The notes under the pieces: model-generated
Told to the model about the DNA's origin: nothing
The model's database searches: none
What the model saw: only the letters and a program-made list of their open reading frames with translations
Position numbers and translations under genes: made by a program
Shown here: positions 1-9,800 of the stretch, piece after piece
Layout: each line of letters starts with the position of its first letter
Position numbering within the stretch: the stretch's first letter is position 1
NCBI GenBank assembly: GCA_041390825.1
Contig: JAWKPF010000008.1
Location: 132,100-196,099 of the forward strand
Direction: 5' to 3'
Source of the DNA: Thermomicrobiales bacterium
Lineage (GTDB): Bacteria; Chloroflexota; Chloroflexia; Thermomicrobiales; UBA6265
DNA: 64,000 nt

Positions 1-108
1 GCCACGCAGCGCGGCGTCACGCGCGATGGCCGCGCCATTGATGCCGCCGCCGATGATGGCGAGGTCGAATCGGCGGGAGTCCAGGTCGTCGGGCAGCATT
101 CGTTTCAT
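1..108 (-). CDS. glpD: Glycerol-3-phosphate dehydrogenase, N-terminal fragment (window edge)
   Basis: Only the first 36 codons lie in the window; the gene runs off the left edge. The translated start, from ATG at 108, contains RRFDLAIIGGGINGAAIARD, the FAD-binding GxGxxG-type motif in the form typical of aerobic glycerol-3-phosphate dehydrogenase (GlpD). That family oxidises sn-glycerol-3-phosphate to dihydroxyacetone phosphate at the membrane and feeds electrons to quinones. The residues after GGGINGAAIARDAA distinguish it reasonably from general DadA-type oxidases, but a related FAD oxidase cannot be excluded from 36 residues. It is divergent from the SDR gene, so the roughly 80-base gap probably carries both promoters. 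Confidence 0.72.
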   Translation of the reverse strand, partial: MKRMLPDDLDSRRFDLAIIGGGINGAAIARDAALRG

Positions 109-189
109 GCGGCTATTGTCCGGCGAAACGGCTCCCTGCGCTAGGATTCCTGCCAATCGATGGATCGCGGCTGGAGGGAACGAGCACAC

Positions 190-963
190 GTGCATGCAGG
201 ATTGACGGGACGGACCGCGGTGGTGACCGGCGCGGCGAATGGAATCGGCCGCGCGGTGGTCGAGCACCTGCTGGCGGAAGGCGCCAATGTGGTCGCGCTC
301 GACATCGAACAAGAGTCGCTCGCCAACATGGTGGCTGAGCTGGGCGATCCCGCCGCGCTTCGCGTGTCACCGGGAAGCGTTCGTGTGCGATCCGACGTGC
401 GCGCCGCGATTGCGGCCGCGCTCGATTCGTTCGGCGCGCTCGATGTGATGGTCGCCAATGCGGGAATCGCCGTTGGCCAGAGCTTTCTCGATATCGACGA
501 CGAGACCTGGACCCGCATCATCGAAACCAACCTGAATGGCGCGTTCTACAGTGTGCAAGAGGCCGCGCGGGTGATGGTTCCCGCTGGCGCGGGGTCGATC
601 GTGGTCACCTCCTCGACCAACGCCTTCTATGTGGAATCGACACTGGCCCATTACAACGCGTCGAAAGGCGGCATCGACGCGCTGATCCGCTCGGCGGCGC
701 TCGAACTGGCGCCGATGGGTATACGAGTCAATGGTGTCGCGCCGAGCATGGTGCGCACCCGCGCTGCCTTCGTCACCACCGAAGGGTCCGGATCGAGCAC
801 CTATCTCGAACGGGTTCCCATGGGCCGGTTCGCGACGCCGGAAGAGGTCGCCGAGGCCGTTGGTTTTCTTGCCTCCGACCGTGCGTCGTTCATCACCGGC
901 CAGGTGCTGGTGCTCGATGGCGGGACGACGCTCGGCATCGTACTCCCCGAGTCCAAGGTGTAA
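190..963 (+). CDS. SDR-family NAD(P)-dependent dehydrogenase
   Basis: Classical short-chain dehydrogenase/reductase of 257 aa. From a GTG start at 190 the Rossmann motif TGAANGIG is at residues 13-20, the NAG motif begins at 90, catalytic Ser is near 141 and the YNASK active-site Tyr/Lys are at 155/159. The C-terminus has the usual LDGG motif. GTG at 190 is preferred over ATG at 160 because GGAGGG lies at 173-178 and the shorter protein has a normal SDR N-terminus. It probably oxidises or reduces a sugar, polyol or similar alcohol; the substrate is not readable. Only nine bases separate its stop from the solute-binding protein gene, so the two are probably co-transcribed. Confidence 0.85.
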   Translation: MHAGLTGRTAVVTGAANGIGRAVVEHLLAEGANVVALDIEQESLANMVAELGDPAALRVSPGSVRVRSDVRAAIAAALDSFGALDVMVANAGIAVGQSFLDIDDETWTRIIETNLNGAFYSVQEAARVMVPAGAGSIVVTSSTNAFYVESTLAHYNASKGGIDALIRSAALELAPMGIRVNGVAPSMVRTRAAFVTTEGSGSSTYLERVPMGRFATPEEVAEAVGFLASDRASFITGQVLVLDGGTTLGIVLPESKV

Positions 964-972
964 CGGATTACG

Positions 973-2082
973 ATGGGATCCCGGCTTTCGAGGCGACAGT
1001 TCACCGCGGGAGTGCTGACAGCGGGCGCTGGTCTCACGCGTCCATCGCTGCATGCGCGCGCTCAGGACGAGCAACGGGTGCTGCGCATCCTCGGTTGGCC
1101 GAGCTACTTCTCCGACGAGATCACCGCGCCGTTTCGCGAAGCGAACAACGTGCGCATCGAGGTCACCGGCATCGCCACACCGGACGACACCATGCTCTTC
1201 CTGCGCGCGGGCGGGGTGGGGCTGTATGACATCGTCGCGCCGGTGATCGGCCTGGTCGCGCCCTTGGGAGAAGCGGGACTGCTGGCTCCGCTCGATCCCG
1301 GGCTGATACCGAATGCGTCCGGGCTGTTCTCTCAGTTTCAGGATCTCCCGGAGACCCGATCCGGTGATGATCTGTTCGGCATTCCACTGCTTTGGGGCAC
1401 CTTCACCCTCGCCTATGCCGCCGGTCAGGCCAGCGCGCCGGATGATTGGCAGGCGCTACTCGACGCGGCGTACACGGACCAGTTGGTCATGCCAGACGAT
1501 GGACTTGGACATTTCTGGATCTGGAATTGGGCGCGCGGCGCGGGCGATCCCACCCGCGTCAGTAAGGATTTCCTGGCAGAAACCGCCGATGTCCTAATCC
1601 TTCTCAAACAGGACCGAGCGATATCGTTCGGGGGAAGCACGTACGACACCATGATGAAGGTTGCCAATGGGACCGGCCGGTTTTCGACGATTGGCTGGCA
1701 GTCGGCATCCCTGTTGACCACACAGAAGCAGCAAGCCCTCGCCACTGCGCTTCCGACCCCGGGCGGCGCCAGCTTCTGCGACTGTATCTCCATGGTGACG
1801 AACTCCCACGATCCGGAGTTGGCTCAGCAATTCATCGACTACATGATCTCGCCAGTCGCCCAGCGCGACCTGGTCGATAGCACCCGTTGGGCCACCGTGG
1901 CGCAAGGCGCGCCGCCGATGATCCAACCCGACATCGCTGCCCTCTATCCGTATGACGATATCGATGGCTGGCTCGCCACGGCGCCTGTTCGTGGCTACCC
2001 GCCCGTTTCAGCCGATGGCGACATTGCGACGTATCTCGACTGGATCATCGCGTGGGACCGTGTCCGGCAGGCCAAGCTCTAG
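973..2082 (+). CDS. Tat-exported ABC solute-binding protein, PotD-like
   Basis: A 369-aa extracellular solute-binding protein. The N-terminus has a twin-arginine signal (SRRQF at residues 6-10, then a hydrophobic stretch ending near LHARAQ), so it should be exported folded. The mature start, RVLRILGWPSY, resembles spermidine/putrescine-type binding proteins (PotD/PotF family, SBP_bac_8). No permease or ATPase gene is nearby; the cognate transporter is elsewhere or to the left. No lipobox Cys is visible, so surface attachment would need another means. It follows the SDR gene closely, which suggests uptake and oxidation of one compound. Ligand is unknown. Confidence 0.75.
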   Translation: MGSRLSRRQFTAGVLTAGAGLTRPSLHARAQDEQRVLRILGWPSYFSDEITAPFREANNVRIEVTGIATPDDTMLFLRAGGVGLYDIVAPVIGLVAPLGEAGLLAPLDPGLIPNASGLFSQFQDLPETRSGDDLFGIPLLWGTFTLAYAAGQASAPDDWQALLDAAYTDQLVMPDDGLGHFWIWNWARGAGDPTRVSKDFLAETADVLILLKQDRAISFGGSTYDTMMKVANGTGRFSTIGWQSASLLTTQKQQALATALPTPGGASFCDCISMVTNSHDPELAQQFIDYMISPVAQRDLVDSTRWATVAQGAPPMIQPDIAALYPYDDIDGWLATAPVRGYPPVSADGDIATYLDWIIAWDRVRQAKL

Positions 2083-2218
2083 CTGACTGCTCAAGTCCGT
2101 AAGCAGGGAGCCCGACGCAGCTTCGAGTCGTCTCATGACCGAAATCACAGGACTCAGGGCGCGGTCTGGCATACTTTCGGGTCGAGAATAGCCGCGCGCA
2201 GGAGCACCAACGCCGTCC

Positions 2219-2494
2219 ATGGATCAGCAAACCGCCATACCGAATCCTCTGTGTGAAGTGGGGCGCACCCACCCCCGAGACAAACACCGCATGAAGCCAG
2301 TCGAGGGGTATTCCACCGTTTGGGAATGCACCAAGCACGGTATCTACGCCACGGTGCTGCCAGAAGAAGTCGCCGACGCGATCGAACGCGGTTCGGCGTA
2401 CACCATGCACAACGGAGAGCAAGGTGTGGCCGGGCGTACGGGCGATGACCGCCCGGGCGGTATCGTCTTCTACTACCGGCCGGAGCGCGGATAG
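2219..2494 (+). CDS. Small conserved-type hypothetical protein
   Basis: A 91-aa reading frame with no family I recognise. It carries a WECTKHGIYATVLPEEVADAI segment (a Cys-x-x-His pair), is hydrophilic and has no signal peptide or membrane segment. An internal ATG at 2291 is an alternative start. The frame sits tightly before the next gene (9-base gap), which supports a real co-transcribed gene, but there is no clear Shine-Dalgarno site. Confidence 0.45.
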   Translation: MDQQTAIPNPLCEVGRTHPRDKHRMKPVEGYSTVWECTKHGIYATVLPEEVADAIERGSAYTMHNGEQGVAGRTGDDRPGGIVFYYRPERG

Positions 2495-2503
2495 CTCGCC
2501 CGC

Positions 2504-3556
2504 ATGCGCTTTGCCCTGTCGTTCGAACATCGCGACTGGGCGCGCGGCGGCGCGGCGAACGCCACCCTGCAGCTCGCGCAAGAAGCCGATGCGGCGGGGT
2601 TCGACGCCATCTGGGTAACCGAGGATCCTGACGGCTGGGACGCCTTCGCGTTGCTTGGCGCCATCTCGCAGCGAACCGAACGGATCGCGCTTGGTACGGG
2701 CGTCACCAATCCGTATCTGCGGCATCCCAATCTGATCGCAGCCTCGGTCGCGACACTCGATCGCCTGGCCCCGGGCCGGGCGTTTCTTGGGCTGGGCCGC
2801 GGGCAACCCGAGTGGTACGAGCACGCGCTCGGGATGGAGCGTGGCCATCCCGTCGCGCGGCTGGAGGAAACCATGCGCCTCCTGCGCCAATGGTGGTCTG
2901 CAGGATCAGCGTCAATCGACGGCGAGTTCCGGGTTCGTGAGTGGAAGCGTGTGGTCGGGCCGACGCAGATGCCACCCATTTACCTCGCCGCTGTCGGTCC
3001 GAAAGCGCTCGAAGTGGCCGGGCGACACGCGGACGGGGTTCTGTTCAGTCTCATGTCGACTCCGACCTATCTCCAGCGCGCGATCGCCACCGTCCGGACG
3101 GCGGCTTTTGCAGCGGACCGTGATCCAGCGCAGCTGCGATTCATCGCCGATCCGGGCATTGTCGTGACCGATGCTCCGGACCGTTTTTTCACGAGTCGGA
3201 AACGGTTCGTCGCCAACGTGCTTGCCTTGCCAGGGATGGCGGCGGTGCTGGAGAACCCTGCGCTCGATGTCGAAGGCATCATGCATCGGGTGCGGGCCCA
3301 TATGCGCATCGACGAGTTGCTTGCCGCGGGGCGCGCGTTTGCCGACTTTGCCGAGCATGGGGACGTGGACGCAGCCGTTGCCGAAATCCCGGACGCGTTG
3401 GTCGCCGCCGGAAGCATGGTGGGGCCGATCGATGAGATTCGCGAGCGTATCCGGGGCTATTCAGCGCTCGGTGTGACCGATCTCATGGTGTCGCGCGCCG
3501 GCCTTCCGCGCTCGGTCGATGGCATGGCCGAATATCTCGACGCGCTTCGCCACTGA
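2504..3556 (+). CDS. LLM-class flavin/F420-dependent oxidoreductase
   Basis: A 350-aa luciferase-like monooxygenase (bacterial luciferase TIM-barrel fold). Diagnostic features are the N-terminal RFALSFEHRDWARG strand, the IWVTEDPDGWDAFALLGA segment, IALGTGVTNPYLRHPNL, and the helix DRLAPGRAFLGLGRGQPEWY. These are typical of F420-dependent methylene-H4MPT reductase/MER-like members (TIGR families of Actinobacteria and Chloroflexi). The C-terminal ending GVTDLMVS...VDGMAEYLDALR is also standard. The reaction cannot be assigned from sequence; most family members use F420H2 or FMNH2. A second, divergent member lies at 53102-54082. Confidence 0.85.
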   Translation: MRFALSFEHRDWARGGAANATLQLAQEADAAGFDAIWVTEDPDGWDAFALLGAISQRTERIALGTGVTNPYLRHPNLIAASVATLDRLAPGRAFLGLGRGQPEWYEHALGMERGHPVARLEETMRLLRQWWSAGSASIDGEFRVREWKRVVGPTQMPPIYLAAVGPKALEVAGRHADGVLFSLMSTPTYLQRAIATVRTAAFAADRDPAQLRFIADPGIVVTDAPDRFFTSRKRFVANVLALPGMAAVLENPALDVEGIMHRVRAHMRIDELLAAGRAFADFAEHGDVDAAVAEIPDALVAAGSMVGPIDEIRERIRGYSALGVTDLMVSRAGLPRSVDGMAEYLDALRH

Positions 3557-3614
3557 GCCGCGAAACGTTCCTCATGATTCTTGCGTTTCAGCAACAGTCG
3601 AGCAAGAGGCAGGC

Positions 3615-3642
3615 TTGCGGTGCGAGATGCCTCGGGTATGAT
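3615..3642 (+). promoter_or_regulatory. Candidate sigma-A promoter of the giant surface-protein gene
   Basis: TTGCGG at 3615-3620 and TATGAT (5/6 to TATAAT) at 3637-3642 with a 16-base spacer. It would give a leader of about 190 bases before the start at 3841. The leader holds a short hairpin at 3729-3746 (7-bp stem with one G-U pair, GATA loop). The -35 match is weak. Confidence 0.4.
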
Positions 3643-3840
3643 GAGATGGACCTTGGCGTCCGGTGCGCGGCATTGGACGCGTGAGGGATCTTTCGCGGAT
3701 CCGATCCGGGTAACTGGATCCCCTCGGGGCGTTCCGATAGGGACGCGGCGAAACCCATTCTCGACCGGGAAGTTTTCCAGCCTGTTGCCGACCATTTGGG
3801 GAAGCACGTAATGAGTACTGGTGTGGAGCGGAGGAAACGT

Positions 3841-6800
3841 ATGCGCGCCCGCAGTTCACGATCGACAACATTGTCCGCCGCGAGCAGCCGGCCCGGACCG
3901 AACCCGAAACCTCCCGGAGCCGGGAGAGGACGCGCGTTCTCGTTCCTGACCGTGCTGATGCTCGTGCTCGGCATGTTGGTTCCATTCTCCATGGTGCAGC
4001 AGGTCGCCGCCGCCCCGGTGGGCGATCCCGATCTCGCGGTCGAGGGAGAGGCACTGCAAGGCGGTCCGCCGCCGTTGCAGGGCGTCTTCGCTGTCACGAT
4101 TGGGGGCGACGTCGCCAACGTGGTGGGGCCGGTATCGCTGGGCAATCAGGGCAATGGCGTCTGGCAGGGCACCGCGCCGCTGCCTCCAGGGTCCTATGGC
4201 TTCAGCGTCATCGTCTCGACCAACGATGGTGATGTGAACGCCGGCAACTCGCAGGTCAACGTGACCGATGACGCTGCTGGCGCTGTCTTCGAATTCGATG
4301 CAAACACGGGCCAGATTTCCTCTGGACCACTCCTCGTAACACTCAATACCGACTATGGCGTCTTCAACATGGTTGGTGACGGCGGCGGCAACTTCGTCAG
4401 CAACTTCGACGCCAGTCCCTTCTCTCCGGTCAATGTGGAAACCGCCCTCAATGGCGTGCCTACCGGCAGCACCGCGCAGCCGGTGGCCGGTAACGAAGGC
4501 CGTGTGCGGGTAGTCTCTGACGCGAACGGCAACATCTTGCAGGCGGGCGGCGTCGATACCGGCCAGCTCCAGGTCTTCAAGACGGACGACGAAGGCAACC
4601 CGCAGGCGGGCGCCTGTTTCGCCGTGTCTGGTGGCGGAGGGGTTGCCAGCCAGGCGTGCGACTCCTCGGACGGCAGTCTCGATGGCAGCACCACCCTGTA
4701 TTTCCCGAACGGGATCCCAGGTGGAGGAAACCTGGTCGAGACCTTCACCCCTGACGGGCAGGACGCGGCGGACCCGCAGCAGATTGGCCTTTCGCCGGGC
4801 TTCAATCAGGCGCAGGCCTTTGTCGAAGGCGCCGGGGGCGGCGGAGGCGCTGATCTGGACGAGCCAGGCGACGAACCAATCGGCGATCAGCCGGATCAAC
4901 CGGATCAACCAGATCAACCGGTCGGGCCAACCACGGCCACCATCCAGTTCATTTCCGTTGATCAGAACGGCAGCATTCTGCCCGGCGCATGCTTCTCAAT
5001 CGATGGTGTCGGCCAGCAGTGCGATGACGACTTCGATGGAGTCGTGACTTTCAGCAACGTGCCGCTCGGTTCCTACAACATCAGCTCCACGCAGGCGCCG
5101 CAGGGTTATCAGAACATTCAGCCGACCCAGATCAACGTCCAGGGCGACCAGCAATTCAACGTTCCGTTCCAGCAACAGGCGCCCCAAACCGGGACCATCG
5201 CGGTTACCACCATCGACGAGAACGGCAACGAGCTGCCGGGTGTCTGCTACAACCTGTCGCAGTTCGGCCAGCAATGCGATGGTGACGACCCCGACAATGT
5301 CATGACCCAGACGGACGTGCCGGCCGGCAACTACACGATCGAGCTGATCGTGCCGGACGGCTATCAGGCGGTGGGCCAGCCTCAGCAGCAGATCACCGTG
5401 CAGCCGGGACAGACGGCCTCGGTGCAGTTCCAGGTGCAGACGGCGGCTCCGACGACCTTCTCGGTCAGCATCACCACGGTCGATCAGAACGGCAGCGTTC
5501 TGGCCGGCGCGTGCTATCAGATCGATGGTGTCGGCCAGCAGTGCGACGACGACTTCGATGGCGTGACCACCTTCACGGGTGTGAACGCCGGCGCATACAA
5601 CATCTTCCAGACCCAGGCGCCGGAAGGCTTCGAGCTCGCTTCGCCGCAACAGGTCGATGTCCAGAGCGATCAGCAATTGGTCTTCGCCAATCAACCGACG
5701 GTGGTCGAACCGGAAGCCACCGAGACCAGCGAGGTCCCGGTCGAGCCGACCGAAGAGCCGACCGAGCAAGTGGCGCCGTCCGAAGGATTCACCATCGGTC
5801 TGGTGGCGCTCGATCCGGACAACAACATCGTTCCGGGCGCCTGCTATTCGCTCGACAACGGACCCGAACAGTGCGATGACGACGGCGACGGCGCGGTGAC
5901 CTTCACCGGCGTTGCCGCGGGCAATCACGTTGCAACCATGACCCAGGCTCCGGCCGGGTTCCAGAATGTCGGAGCGCTGGGCGTCGACGTCACCGGCGAC
6001 CAGCAGTTTGCCGTTCGCCTCACGCCCAGCGAGGAACCGGGCGAGGGCACTGGCACGATCGCAGCCTCCGTCATCGACGAAAACGGCGTCGCCATTCCAG
6101 GTGCGTGCTTCGAGATCGTTGGCATCGACCAGGACTGCGATGGTGACGACGATGACGCGATCATGACCCAGCCGGATGTTCCGGTGGGCGCCTACACCGT
6201 CAACCTGATCGTGCCGGACGGCTACACCGCGGTTGGGCCGACCAGCCAGCAGGCGACGGTCACTGCCGATCAGATCACCAACGTCCAGTTCCAGGTCACC
6301 TCGCAAGCCGAGGCCCCAACCGACACACCGACCGAAGAGGCTGTCGAACCGTCTCCCACCGAGGAAAGCGTGGAGCCGTCTCCCACCGAGGAAACGGGCG
6401 TCATCCCGTCGGAGGGTTTCGGGGCGATTCAGGTCGTGGTGACCGATGACGGGTTCCCGATTCTGGGAGCATGCGTCGCCTATTCCGGCCCCGCCAACGG
6501 GGAGGTCTGCGACGGCGACCCCAACGATGCCGATCCGAACCAGGCCAGCATCCTGATCCAGGATCTGCCGGCCGGGCAATACCAGGTCGGGATGCCGAAC
6601 CCGCCGTCGGGATTCGATCCGGCCGCGCCGCAGACGGTGCTGGTCTCGGATGGCCAGGTGCAGAACGTTGTGCTCCAGACCGGCGGCGAAGTGGCTCCGC
6701 CGGCCGAGCCGACCGAGACGCCGACCGAAATCGTGCCTCCGACCGAGACGCCGGTTCCAACCGAAACTCCAACTCCGGAACCGACGACCGGCGATCTTGT

Positions 6801-9800
6801 CATCACCACCACCGATGAGAACGGTTCGCCGTTGCCTGGCGCCTGCTACTCGCTGAATGGCAGCGCCCCGATCTGCGACAACGGCGAAGGCGATGCCGAC
6901 CCCGCGGTGGGCTCGATTCGCGTGGTCGATGTGAGCGCGGGTGACGTAACCGTCACCGAAACTCAGGCGCCCGAGGGCTTCCTGGCCTCCGATCCGCAGA
7001 CTGTATCGGTTCCCGCAGGTGGCGAAACTGCCGCGCAGTTCGTCAACGCCGTTGCTCCGCCGCCCACTGGATCGTTCCGGGTGGTCAAGCGAAACGAAGA
7101 CGGCAACCGCATTGGCGGCTCGTGCTGGACGCTGACCGGTGCAGAGAGCTTCGGCCCATATTGCGACAACGATGCGAGCGATATCGACGCGCGCGACGGC
7201 GTGATCGAAGTCGAGAACATCCCGGTCGGGGACTACACCCTGAGCGAGACGACGACGCCCGAGGGATACCTGGCGGTTGCCGATCAGGCCATCACCATCA
7301 CCGAAGGTGAGCGCACCGGCATTTCACTGATCGATGAGACAGCCGCTGGCTCGTTGGTCATCACCAAGACCGATGATCAGGGTGTCGCGCTCGGTGGTGC
7401 GTGCTTCACCGTCGGCGATGTCAATGTCTGCGACGACGGTGATGGCGACACGGCCAACACCACGCCGGGCACGATCCAGATCGATGGCCTCAAGCCGGGC
7501 GACTACGACGTGACCGAAACCCAGGCGCCGGACGGCTATGTCGCGTCTGCCGATCCGGTGAGCATCACCGTGACCGCTGGTGAGCAAGCCACGGCGACCT
7601 TCCAGAACAGCCGTGAGACAGGGTCGGTGCAGATCACCAAGGTGGATGCGGCCGATGCGAGCACGACGCTGGGCGGCGCGTGCTTCACCGTGGCCGGTCA
7701 GTCGGTTTGCGACAACGGTGAAGGCGACGGTGACAGCGCAGACGGCGTCATCCTGATTTCCGGGGTGCCGGTCGGTCCGCAGACCGTGACCGAGACCCAG
7801 GCGCCGGAGGGCTTTTCCGCCGGCCAGGACACGAATGTGGAGGTCACGGCGAACGAGACCGCCGCAGTCACCGTTGGCAACGAAAAGCAGGCTGGAACGC
7901 TGCAGATCGTCAAGGTCGATGCCGCGGACGGCGCCACCACGCTCGGCGGCGCGTGCTTCAGCCTGAACGACGGCGAACCGATCTGCGACAACGGTGAGGG
8001 CGATACCGATTCGAATTCGGGCTCGATCGTGATCGAGAATCTCGCGCCGGGCGACTACACCGTTACGGAAACGCAAGCCCCCGAAGGGTACGCCGCCTCT
8101 GGCGATCCCCAGGCCGCGACTGTGTCCGCCGATGAGACGACGACGCTGACGTTCCAGAATGCGGTGGCACAGGGCCAGATCCGAATCCTGAAGGTCGATC
8201 AGGATGGCGGCGCCAGTCTCGGCGGGGCCTGCTTCACGATCGATGACGGGTTGCCGGTCTGCGACAACAACACCGGCGACCTCGATCCGGCCGAAGGCGT
8301 GATCCTGGTGGATGCCACCGCGGGAGAGCGGACCGTCACCGAAGTGACTGCGCCAGAAGGCTACGATCCGGTTCTTTCGCCGCAGACCGTTGCCGTTGCA
8401 AACGGGGAGACGGCGGAGGTCACCTTCGCGAACAGTGCGTTCACCGGCTCGGTGCGCATCACCAAGACCGACAACAGCACCCAGCAGCCGCTCGGCGGCG
8501 CCTGCTTCACCTTGCAGGACGCGGAGGGGAACACGGTCGGTCCGGTCTGCGACAACGGTGAGGGCGATTCCGATCCGGCCGAGGGCATCATCGTGCTCCA
8601 GGGCGTGACCGCCGGCACCTATGACGTGCTGGAATCGACCACTCCGGAGGGCTATGTCGCGCCGGAGGGCGCGGTCGCCACGGGTGTCCAGGTCACCTCG
8701 GGACAGGCGGCGGAGGTCGAGGTTGGCAATGAGCCGGTCGACGTTCCGACGCCGACCCCGCTCCCAGCCGGTTCGCTTCTGATCGACAAGGTCGATGAGA
8801 ACGGCCAGGCGCTCGCCGGCGCTTGCTTCCAGCTGCTGGGCTCGACTAATGTCGGCCCGGTCTGCGACAACGGAGCAGCGGATACCGATCCAGCGGAAGG
8901 CAAGATCGGGATTGCCAACATCCCGGCGGGGGACTACACCCTGACCGAGACCCAGGCCCCGGCGGGCTTCAGCCAGGCCGCAAGTCAGAACGTGACGATC
9001 GCAGTCGGCGAAACGCTGGATGTTCAGGTCGTCAATGTGGCCAGCACTCCGGCGGTCGGTATGCTCGTCATCAACGTGACGGACGACGCTGGCAACGCGC
9101 TGGGCGGCGCCTGCTTTACCTATGGCGGCACGAACATCTGTGACAACGGCATCGGTGACGAAAACCCGGCGCCAGGGGTCATCCAGGTTTCTGGTGTGGC
9201 CGTGGGCGACTACCAGGTGGTTCAGACGGTTGCGCCGACCGGTTTCCAGATCGCCGACGCGCAAGCAACCTCGATCACCGCGGACCAGACATCGGTGCTG
9301 GACTTCGTGCAGACGGCAGCCGAGCCGGAGACCGGCGGTCTCCAGATCGACCTGACCGACGACGAGGGCAACCCGGTCGAAGGCGCCTGCATCTCGGTCA
9401 CCCCGTCCAGCAATGTGACGGGCGGTGAATCGATCGTTCTCTGCGACGGCGGCGAAGAAGACACGAATCCGGCGCCAGGCGTTCTGGTGGTCGAGGACCT
9501 GCCGGTCGGCACCTGGACGGTGTCGCAGGCATCGATTCCAGGAGAGGAATCGGCGCAGGTGGCTGGCATCGACTTCAAGGTCCAGCCGTTGCAGGGCGAC
9601 GTCGCGTCAGCCGCCGCCATCAGCAGCAACTCCAAGACGGTCACGGTCAAGGCGAACGTCATCGTCATCGTGATCATCATCATCATCGTGAACCCGCCGA
9701 CCGAGGGCTCGCTGCAGATCGTCAAGCGCGCGCAGGACACCAACCTGCTGCAGGGCGGCGCCTGCTTCCGGGTCACCGGCCAGGGTAACGACATCGAGGT

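Noticed and set aside
7324..9264. Antisense open frame of 646 aa inside the giant gene
   Set aside because: It mirrors the periodic codon pattern of the repeats (Gly/Arg/Asp/Val-rich), has no domain and no RBS, and the opposite strand has a clear coding signal.
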